Assembly (NCBI RefSeq): GCF_018913465.1
Contig: NZ_JABAPM010000003.1
Location: 186,001 to 250,000 of the forward strand
Reading direction: 5' to 3'
DNA from: Arcanobacterium phocae
GTDB lineage: Bacteria > Actinomycetota > Actinomycetes > Actinomycetales > Actinomycetaceae
DNA length: 64,000 bases
Positions 45,749 through 53,995 of this stretch are shown one piece after another; position 1 is the first letter of the stretch; each line of letters starts with the position of its first letter. A program made the position numbers and the translations under genes. The notes under the pieces were generated by a model, which worked only from the letters and a program-made list of their open reading frames with translations, made no database searches and had not been told where the DNA came from.

Positions 45749-46630
45749 ATGCCAGTTGAACAATCCGCAATTCACGTTGTTACGATCGCCTACAATCCGG
45801 GGCCAGAATTGGATGCGATGGTTTTCTCGCTTCTGGAAGCTGGCCGGCAGGTAGACGATGCAAGTGGTGATCTTGGAGTCTCGCTGACGATTGTGGATAA
45901 CGGTGCCGAGACCGAGCGGGTTGATGCGCTCGCGGAACAATATCGGGATCAGTTGCAGGTTCGCGTGCTACGCCCTGGAGAGAATCTCGGGTATGGCCGA
46001 GCCGCAAATTTAGGTCTCGACGACGTAGTCGAACCGTGGGTCTGTGTTGCTAATCCAGATACGGTTTTTAAACCTGGTGCATTAGCAGCGATGGTTGCCG
46101 CTGGGCAACGCTGGCCGCAAGCAGGAATTTTCGGTCCGCAGCTTTTAGAAAGCAATGGAAACGTTTACCCTTCGGCACGTGCTTTGCCAAGTATTCGCAA
46201 CGGGATCGGGCATGCTGTTTTCGCGCATCTATGGCCACATAATCCATGGACGAAGGCATATCATGGCTCGACAACCGGAGAGCATGTGACCGGGTGGCTC
46301 TCTGGGGCGTGCCTAGTTATCCGAGCCTCGGTCTGGCGTGAAATCGGCGGTTTCGATCCGCGTTTCTTCATGTTCTTTGAGGACGTCGATTTGGGCAGGC
46401 GTGCTGGTGAAGCTGGATACGCTAGCGTGTATGTTCCCTCCGCCGTCGTCGTCCACGAACAAGGCGCTTCCTGGAAAGCACGTCCGGCACGAATGATACG
46501 TGCCCACCACGAATCTGCTAAACAGTATCTTGCTGGGGCGTATCCGGGAATGAAGTTCGCTCCACTCCGAGGTGTGCTGGGACTAGGCTTGGATATGCGT
46601 GCGTGGTGGCAAACGCGTGATAACGAATAG
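45749..46630 (+). CDS. Family 2 glycosyltransferase (rhamnosyltransferase-like)
   Basis: A 293-residue GT2 enzyme of the rhamnosyltransferase/WbbL type. Nucleotide-sugar motifs: HVVTIAYNPGPELDAM, LTIVDNGA, NLGYGRAANLG, ANPDT, and the acceptor region GWLSGACLVIRASVWREIGGFD-type with FFMFFEDVDLGRRAGEAGY. No Shine-Dalgarno sequence is present, in keeping with a leaderless mRNA. It probably adds a sugar, possibly rhamnose, to a lipid-linked intermediate of the cell wall linkage unit or surface polymer. Confidence 0.88.
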   Translation: MPVEQSAIHVVTIAYNPGPELDAMVFSLLEAGRQVDDASGDLGVSLTIVDNGAETERVDALAEQYRDQLQVRVLRPGENLGYGRAANLGLDDVVEPWVCVANPDTVFKPGALAAMVAAGQRWPQAGIFGPQLLESNGNVYPSARALPSIRNGIGHAVFAHLWPHNPWTKAYHGSTTGEHVTGWLSGACLVIRASVWREIGGFDPRFFMFFEDVDLGRRAGEAGYASVYVPSAVVVHEQGASWKARPARMIRAHHESAKQYLAGAYPGMKFAPLRGVLGLGLDMRAWWQTRDNE

Positions 46631-46761
46631 TTATGTGAAATTTTGTGCACAAACCAACGTTGTCAATGCTGACAATTCTCATTACTTAGCGACAGTTAAG
46701 ATTTATTTGCACTGAAGGGTTATTCTTCAAAAGTATTCATATCAAAGGGGATAATTGCGCT

Positions 46762-47505
46762 ATGAAACATACAATGTTACAACGCGAAGTAATCGCACAT
46801 CGTGGTCTTAACCATCGTGCACCGGAAAATACGCTTGCTGCGTTCCGTCTTGCGGCTGAAAGTGGCTGCAAGTGGTTTGAAACCGACGTCGACATTATGG
46901 CAGACGGTACACCAATTATTCTGCACGATACCTTGTTAGATCGCACCACCAACAAATCAGGTTATTTCTACGATCTTACTGCTAAGGATCTGCCGAGCAT
47001 CGATGCTGGCTCTTGGTTCTCGTCTGAATATGCTGGCGAGCCAATGCCAACGCTTCATCAACTCGTAGATTTGATGAACGAAACCGGCATGAACGCCAAC
47101 ATTGAGCTCAAGTCTAATGAGCGCGGCAAGGCCATGTCGCTTCAGATGATCGAGAATACGCTAGCAGAACTGGACCGCCTCGATCCAGAGCGTGAGATTA
47201 TCATTTCGTCGTTCAACCACCTGCTTCTCCACCACGTACATGAAATGCGCCCAGATATTCCGATCGGTGCATTGTTCGTTGTTGATAACCTGTGGCCAGA
47301 CTGGAAGTCCATCTTGGAACTCGTAGGAGCCTCCTACATCCATCCAGAGGATGCAAAGCTTACTCCAGAGCTCATCTCCCAATTCCGAGAAGCTGGATAC
47401 GGCGTAAACGTCTGGACTGTCAATGGAAAAGACCGCGCAAACGAACTGTTCAACTGGGGTGCGACCGGAGTCTTTACCGACATCGCAGATGAATTCTTGA
47501 AGTAA
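46762..47505 (+). CDS. Glycerophosphodiester phosphodiesterase
   Basis: A 247-residue cytosolic GDPD of the UgpQ type. VIAHRGLNHRAPENTLAAF holds the catalytic His-Arg and Glu-Asn; ETDVDIMADGTPIILHD carries the metal-binding Glu/Asp and second catalytic His. ATG 46762 follows AAAGGGG. It cleaves glycerophosphodiesters such as glycerophosphocholine to glycerol-3-phosphate and the alcohol. An MFS transporter follows in the same direction after a weak hairpin. Confidence 0.93.
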   Translation: MKHTMLQREVIAHRGLNHRAPENTLAAFRLAAESGCKWFETDVDIMADGTPIILHDTLLDRTTNKSGYFYDLTAKDLPSIDAGSWFSSEYAGEPMPTLHQLVDLMNETGMNANIELKSNERGKAMSLQMIENTLAELDRLDPEREIIISSFNHLLLHHVHEMRPDIPIGALFVVDNLWPDWKSILELVGASYIHPEDAKLTPELISQFREAGYGVNVWTVNGKDRANELFNWGATGVFTDIADEFLK

Positions 47506-47540
47506 CCATCCACCTATATCTCACCGTTATAACGCCTATC

Positions 47541-47573
47541 AGGAGCAGGAAGGCAGTATACCTTCCCGCTCCT
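47541..47573 (+). terminator. Hairpin between GDPD and MFS genes
   Basis: 13-base arms (47541-47553 and 47561-47573) with one mismatch and a 7-base loop; the following T content is low, so this may be a partial terminator. Confidence 0.55.
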
Positions 47574-47655
47574 GACTGGTTCTAGTACTTGATATTTCGT
47601 CAAATTTGATATTAGTGGCGATGACGCTACTAACCAAAACAGAAAGTGAAAAATA

Positions 47656-49035
47656 ATGACAGAAAGCGTAACGTCATCTGGACGTTTGCCTAAGTTCCTA
47701 CAGCGAGGCAAAATCGGTGCGTTCTTGACTATCGTCCTGACTGGCCAGCTGGTATATGTTTCGTTCGAAGCGTTTAAAGGCGCGTTGCTTCTGCCTTTGT
47801 CCGAGTCGCTCGGAATTAGTATCGACCAATTCGGTATTTTATTCGGCTGGATTGGCATTGCGATGTTCTTCTATGTGCCAGCGGGCTGGGTGAACAATCG
47901 TTTCACTATTCGTTCAATCCTGATTGCATTCGCTGGGTGGCGTCTTGTCACATTCCTTATTTTGTACTTGGTACCAGGTATTCCATTTAAGGCTATGGTT
48001 GTTATTGCAGCTAGCTGGGGCATCTGGGATGCAATCGGCTGGCCAGCAGTGGTTAATGGCGTCGTATTTATCGCAAAAGACGAAGATATTAAGGGCCGTG
48101 GTTTAGCAATGGGTCTGCTTGAAACCATTCGCCGCGCACTCGAATTTGCTATGAACGCAGTTATCTTGGTGTTCATTGGACTGTATCCAGATAATGCAGT
48201 CAGCATTATGAAGGGCTTCGGAATTGGATATGCCCTTTTACTCATCCCGATCATTATTGCTCTGCTTCGCTACGTACCAAAGAACGCAATTGCTAAGAGT
48301 GTTCAGATCAGCGATAAGAAGGCTGGTAAGAATGTCGCTGCGCTAGCGGGTCTGATCAACGTATTGCTTAAGCCACGCGTGTGGATGGCAGGCATGGCAG
48401 CTATGTGTCTGTACTGGACGTACGTCAACCTCATCTACCTGTCGGCGCCATACATCAAGCTGGTATTCAACGCTTCGGATGCTGTTGCGGGTGCTTTCGG
48501 TATTTTCAATACTGGTCTTATTGGCGTGTTTGCTGGTCTTATTTCAGGTATCGTTGCGGACTATGTCTTTAAGTCCTCGACAGTCATGCTGGGTGTATCT
48601 TTGGCGGTGACTGCGGGTGGCGCATTCACCGTGTCGTTGTTGCCGGCTGGTTCCCATTCGATGTGGCTAGCTATGGTTCTGCTGATGATCATGGCTATCG
48701 GAATCTTTATGGGTAAGGCTGTTATTCTTGCTCCGATCGCGGAGCTCCATCTGCCTGAACATATTTCTGGTTCGGCTATGTCGGTCGGTTCATTTGCGGC
48801 TTTCGCCTCAGTGCTCTGGGCGCACCGAATGACTGCAGGTTTGGTGGAAGCCCACAAGGCGGATCCATACGTCGGTTACCAGCAGATCTTGTGGATCACG
48901 GTATTGGTAGCAGCGGTCGGTGCTGCCTGCGCGATCGTTTTGGCGATTGTTAACAATCGCCTAGAGAAGGCTGGAAAGCTGGATATTGCTGGCGACAACG
49001 AAATCCTCGCTGTTGCAGCTGAGGTTGAAGACTAG
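47656..49035 (+). CDS. MFS transporter, possibly for glycerophosphodiesters
   Basis: A 459-residue major-facilitator protein with about twelve helices (first: FLTIVLTGQLVYVSFEAFKGALLLPL region). It follows the phosphodiesterase gene by 150 bases, so uptake of glycerophosphodiesters or another substrate of that enzyme is a reasonable inference. I cannot assign it to GlpT on motifs alone. ATG 47656 has only AAAGTGAAA upstream, a weak site. Confidence 0.8.
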   Translation: MTESVTSSGRLPKFLQRGKIGAFLTIVLTGQLVYVSFEAFKGALLLPLSESLGISIDQFGILFGWIGIAMFFYVPAGWVNNRFTIRSILIAFAGWRLVTFLILYLVPGIPFKAMVVIAASWGIWDAIGWPAVVNGVVFIAKDEDIKGRGLAMGLLETIRRALEFAMNAVILVFIGLYPDNAVSIMKGFGIGYALLLIPIIIALLRYVPKNAIAKSVQISDKKAGKNVAALAGLINVLLKPRVWMAGMAAMCLYWTYVNLIYLSAPYIKLVFNASDAVAGAFGIFNTGLIGVFAGLISGIVADYVFKSSTVMLGVSLAVTAGGAFTVSLLPAGSHSMWLAMVLLMIMAIGIFMGKAVILAPIAELHLPEHISGSAMSVGSFAAFASVLWAHRMTAGLVEAHKADPYVGYQQILWITVLVAAVGAACAIVLAIVNNRLEKAGKLDIAGDNEILAVAAEVED

Positions 49036-49052
49036 TCTTCGCTCAGACATAA

Positions 49053-49108
49053 AATAATCCGCATCTAGCGGGAATCGGGTTTGCCGTTCCTACTAGATGC
49101 GGATTATT
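49053..49108. terminator. Bidirectional terminator between MFS gene and rmlB
   Basis: Perfect 16-bp stem (49053-49068 with 49093-49108) and a 24-base loop, with AT-rich ends on both sides. Confidence 0.8.
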
Positions 49109-49121
49109 AATTTAGTTAGTT

Positions 49122-50123
<1,002 letters not shown>

Positions 50124-50140
50124 TTAATTATTTGAACGAG

Positions 50141-51373
50141 TTAGTCAGCTTTAACTGTGATTTCGGGGAAGGCCTTGATCAATCCAGAAGTCTTTGCGTC
50201 AGATCCTACTTGAAGAACTAAAGCGTTCTTTTTATGTGCCAGAGTTATTCCTGAAGAAGTGCTGATGAGAACGTTGAAAACAAATTGGCCTTCGCCAAGA
50301 TAGAAATTTGGAATAGTAATATCGATAGTTCCAGTAGATGAAACTGGCTGAAGTTTTTGATCAAGGTTGGCACTATTCATTGTGAAAATTTTTGTGCCGT
50401 CGAGGGCTTCTATACTCAGTTCTAGCGTGTAATCATGAAGCGGAACTTGGGTGGAAATATCTGTTGAAATAGTGAGGTCATTGCCTGAAAGGAACAAATC
50501 AACGCCACTAGGGAGTGTTGTGAATCCGCTAGCTCGCACATCGGTAATTTTGAGATTGTGGAGTGATTCTTCAGCTTCGGGAGGGATGCTTGCATTTTTA
50601 GCTCGATCGGCCTGAATCTGTTTCGCGTATGACTTGTGAAGAATGTTCATAGATTCACGAGTGGGGCCAATAGTAATAAGCTTGCCTTTTTGAAGGACTA
50701 GAGCGCGATCGCACATTTCAACAATTTGGTCTGGCGAATGGGAAACTAAAATAATGGAGCGGCCGTCCTCTTGGAACTGTCGGATACGTTCCATACATTT
50801 CCGCTGGAAAGGTTCATCTCCCACAGCAAGGACTTCATCAACTAAGAGAATATCTGGATTTGAATGGACAGCGACTGAGAAGGCAAGTCGCACATACATT
50901 CCAGAAGAATAAAATTTCACCTGGGTATTGATAAAATCGGAAATTCCAGAAAAGTCAATGATGGAATCTATCTGTTCATCGATTTCTTCTTCGCTCAGGC
51001 CCATAATGGAGGCATTAAGGAAGATGTTTTCCATTCCAGTAAGATCGGGATGGAATCCTGCCCCAAGTTCAAGAAGAGCTGCAATGCGGCCGCGAACCTT
51101 AACACTCCCTGAATCGGGAGAGATAATTCCACCAATAAGTTTGAGTAGCGTAGACTTTCCGGAGCCATTGGCGCCAGTTAGCCCGAGGGATTCGCCAGCT
51201 TGTACCGAGAAAGAAACATCATCAAGTGCGGTGTAGCGCTCGATGTGTTTACGGTTACGTCCAGCATTAACGATGCGTTCTTTAAGCGATTTATCTTTAC
51301 GTAAAACAAATTTTTTAGAGACGCTATCTACTTTAATAACGTCTAAAGGTTCTGGTGCTACGTTAAATGTCAT
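50141..51373 (-). CDS. Polysaccharide ABC exporter ATPase (Wzt/RfbE/TagH type)
   Basis: A 410-residue ATPase. The nucleotide-binding domain covers ~1-260: Walker A GANGSGKST, a YSSGMYVRLAF signature in place of the LSGGQ form, as usual in this family, and LLVDEVLAVGD. The remaining ~140 residues form a beta-rich domain like the Wzt C-terminal carbohydrate-recognition domain, which in O-antigen systems recognises the finished polymer. Its ATG shares one base with the stop of the permease gene. It exports the surface polysaccharide made here. Confidence 0.94.
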   Translation of the reverse strand: MTFNVAPEPLDVIKVDSVSKKFVLRKDKSLKERIVNAGRNRKHIERYTALDDVSFSVQAGESLGLTGANGSGKSTLLKLIGGIISPDSGSVKVRGRIAALLELGAGFHPDLTGMENIFLNASIMGLSEEEIDEQIDSIIDFSGISDFINTQVKFYSSGMYVRLAFSVAVHSNPDILLVDEVLAVGDEPFQRKCMERIRQFQEDGRSIILVSHSPDQIVEMCDRALVLQKGKLITIGPTRESMNILHKSYAKQIQADRAKNASIPPEAEESLHNLKITDVRASGFTTLPSGVDLFLSGNDLTISTDISTQVPLHDYTLELSIEALDGTKIFTMNSANLDQKLQPVSSTGTIDITIPNFYLGEGQFVFNVLISTSSGITLAHKKNALVLQVGSDAKTSGLIKAFPEITVKAD

Positions 51374-52308
51374 TATAGATCCTGAGCGAAATTACGTTGT
51401 GCATGGGCAAAATAGCGTTGAGCAAGAATGCATAAAACAATACCGACAGCAAGGACGGTGAAGTTTCGAGTTAGCAAATCGGGAGGGAGTTGTGCACCAT
51501 TGTCCATCCCTGCCTTCCATGTTCCAGCTTGAAAAGCAGATACGGCTATGGTGATTGGGTTCCAACTATAAATGAGTGCAATGGTCTCACTTGAAACGTT
51601 AGCTACCATCTCATAAGAATAAACTATCGGGCTTAACCACATTCCGATGAGTAAACCGACTTCGACTAAATATTGGGTATCGCGCATACTGACGTTAACT
51701 GCAGACAACCATAAAGCTAGCGCGACGCCCCAAACGAAAAGAACGAGTGATGCTAGGGGTACATAAAGAATGAAAGAAGTTAAAGAAATACCACGGATCA
51801 CAAGTGCACCGATGATTAATACCAACATTTGAGCACAGAAGTTTACGAAGGCAGCTCCCGCGCTAGCTAGAGGAAAAATCTCTCGTGGCAGATAAACTTT
51901 TTTGATAATTCCACCATTGGAAACGATCGATTGTGTTCCCATTGCAACAATTTCATTGAACAATGCCCAAGCGGTTAGTCCTGCGAAGACGTAAATTCCA
52001 AAATCTGGTATCCCGCGTTCTGCGCCAAGAATTTTTCCGATTGCAAAATAGTAAATGAAAAGCTGCACTAGTGGCCGGATTAAAGTCCAGGTGAAACCAA
52101 GGAAAGAGTCTTTATATTTTGCTTTAAGTTCGCGACGGATGAGAAGCATCAGGAGATTTCGATGGTTCCAAACATCGAGCCATGATGGGATTAAGCCATG
52201 AATGAAGCTAGAATCAGGCGAAACTGTGTGCATTTCTTCAGTGGCAAGGCGCTTAAACCTTTGCTGAGCAGAAGAGCCCGGTTTTCGGTTGGCGTTATAT
52301 TCTTGCAT
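51373..52308 (-). CDS. Polysaccharide ABC exporter permease (Wzm/RfbD/TagG type)
   Basis: A 311-residue ABC-2 permease with six predicted helices after a cytoplasmic N-terminus of ~60 residues. RRELKAKYKDSFLGFTWTLIRPLVQLFIYYFAIG is the family start; further on GLLIGMWLSPIVYSYEMV. Stop and partner start overlap (TAATG), so stoichiometric coupling with the ATPase is expected. The region upstream (52309-52468) is divergent to the 508-residue protein gene. Confidence 0.94.
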   Translation of the reverse strand: MQEYNANRKPGSSAQQRFKRLATEEMHTVSPDSSFIHGLIPSWLDVWNHRNLLMLLIRRELKAKYKDSFLGFTWTLIRPLVQLFIYYFAIGKILGAERGIPDFGIYVFAGLTAWALFNEIVAMGTQSIVSNGGIIKKVYLPREIFPLASAGAAFVNFCAQMLVLIIGALVIRGISLTSFILYVPLASLVLFVWGVALALWLSAVNVSMRDTQYLVEVGLLIGMWLSPIVYSYEMVANVSSETIALIYSWNPITIAVSAFQAGTWKAGMDNGAQLPPDLLTRNFTVLAVGIVLCILAQRYFAHAQRNFAQDL

Positions 52309-52468
52309 TGATATCCAATCGTTTCAGTATTCCTAAATCTATAGTAATGCTCGACTGGCTAAATAGTGGACATGTGAGATAGACATAGTTGAAGTCGGAG
52401 TATGTACTATGAGTAATCAGGGTAGCATTAAGTAGTGATTACATCTTATTAAATTTAGGGAGATCGTA

Positions 52469-53995
52469 GTGAATTCGCTGTTTATTATTGGTGAGGATCA
52501 GAGTTTTTCACCGCAGTGGTCGCCATATCTACAAAGTGACGCGCGTGTAGAGAAAGTTGTACCTGGGGAGTTTACTAATGTTTTCGACCAGATGTCTTTC
52601 CCCGGTGTTGTTGTGATAATCCCGCAGGTAGCTGCGATTCCAGGAGAGTTAATCGCGACTGTTATGGATAAAGGATTAGATTACTTGAGTGCCGGTAAGA
52701 ATGTTGTCTTTACTGGCGATGGATATGAAGGGCAATCTTTATCGACGGCTGCTGCCGCATATTTTTTCAATGCTGAAGACATCCATTATATTGGGGGACT
52801 CGATGCTTCACTTGATGCGCAGACGATGGCGATGGATGTAATGTTCCGGCTAAGTGCTCGAGGATATGTCATTGAACGTCGTCGGATGGCCGGATTGAAA
52901 TCCAACTTGCCGTCTGTCTTGGTATATATGAACGTTCTTTCCCGAAATCTTGATCCACAGGTGCAAGCTTATGAACTTGCACCGTTGGTACTAGGTGTTC
53001 TGTCGGGGGCGATGACTGGTGTTGATATTTCTACTTTAGACTTGCAATTGTCGCCAGGCGACGAAGCTAATCGAGAACTCACGCTTCCCTCTCGTGCGTT
53101 ATCTGGAGCGCGCTTGATTCGTAAATGGGCTAAAGGAATGAAGCGGACCAATGCTGCAAGTCAGATTAACTTTCCTATGAATCGAATACCCGGGAAGCGA
53201 TTGCCTGGGCTATCCGATTTTATTGATGAAATGTGGGCGAGTACTGGACTGAATCCAGCTTATATTTCTGTGTTGCGTGAGTCTTTTGCCGATATCTCAC
53301 CGTATAATCATCCGGATATTTTATTTGTTTGTCCGTTTAAAGATAAAATCTCCTACGATCGGATGATGGAGGTCAGTTCCCTTTTTTCTACTGATGTTTA
53401 TATGTGGGACACGGGCAATAGTGAGCTTTTCCAATGCTCAGCGGGAAAGCTGAGAAGGGTAGAAAAAGTCCAAGGGATTTTTGAGCAAATGTCCGTTATT
53501 GTTTTGATTGGATCGCCGTTGCGCGATGTGATTGGAATTCGAAATACGCATGCAATGATGGTTCTTGATATGACAACAACAGATATTTTATCGCTGATGC
53601 AAAATGATTATCGAAGTTTTACTGAAGGTGTCACCGAAACGTCTGTGCAAACGTGGAATGAAACGATTGAATATATGGATCGGATTATTGTTTCTTCGCC
53701 AAAACAACGAGATCTTTACCTTGGTTATATTGCTGGGCTTAAACGGCTTAATGCCATGGCATACGACGAGGATCACGCATACAACTCCCTTGTCGCTATT
53801 GAAGAGGGGAATGCAGAGATCATTTCTGCTATTAAACATCCACTAAAAGCACTCGATAACGTTGAATCTGTTCCGCTTTATCAGAAGACTCCTTACGGTA
53901 TGCTGGCAAAGCGAACTGCCCAGGGTGTAGTGAACGAGCTGGCAAAGAAAACTGGGAACGTGGTGGATAAAGCAAAGGGAAGTGTTCAGAAATGA
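52469..53995 (+). CDS. Unrecognised 508-residue protein, probable inactive glycosyltransferase-like partner
   Basis: No named family recognised. GTG 52469 follows GGGAGATCG. The N-terminal ~220 residues have short hydrophobic strands (VVVIIPQVAAIPG, NVVFTGDGYEG) like a Rossmann domain. Residues ~285-460 run parallel to the middle of the next protein: DRIIVSSPKQRDLYLGYIAG aligns with DRFLCASEKQRNFWLGQLAA, and VIVLIGSPLRDV with IVIFQGFLLEV. The C-terminal nucleotide-sugar-binding half of a GT4 enzyme is missing; the chain ends in a basic amphipathic tail. Its stop overlaps the next start (ATGA). It may be a degenerate glycosyltransferase acting as a partner or scaffold; this is inference. Confidence 0.7.
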   Translation: MNSLFIIGEDQSFSPQWSPYLQSDARVEKVVPGEFTNVFDQMSFPGVVVIIPQVAAIPGELIATVMDKGLDYLSAGKNVVFTGDGYEGQSLSTAAAAYFFNAEDIHYIGGLDASLDAQTMAMDVMFRLSARGYVIERRRMAGLKSNLPSVLVYMNVLSRNLDPQVQAYELAPLVLGVLSGAMTGVDISTLDLQLSPGDEANRELTLPSRALSGARLIRKWAKGMKRTNAASQINFPMNRIPGKRLPGLSDFIDEMWASTGLNPAYISVLRESFADISPYNHPDILFVCPFKDKISYDRMMEVSSLFSTDVYMWDTGNSELFQCSAGKLRRVEKVQGIFEQMSVIVLIGSPLRDVIGIRNTHAMMVLDMTTTDILSLMQNDYRSFTEGVTETSVQTWNETIEYMDRIIVSSPKQRDLYLGYIAGLKRLNAMAYDEDHAYNSLVAIEEGNAEIISAIKHPLKALDNVESVPLYQKTPYGMLAKRTAQGVVNELAKKTGNVVDKAKGSVQK

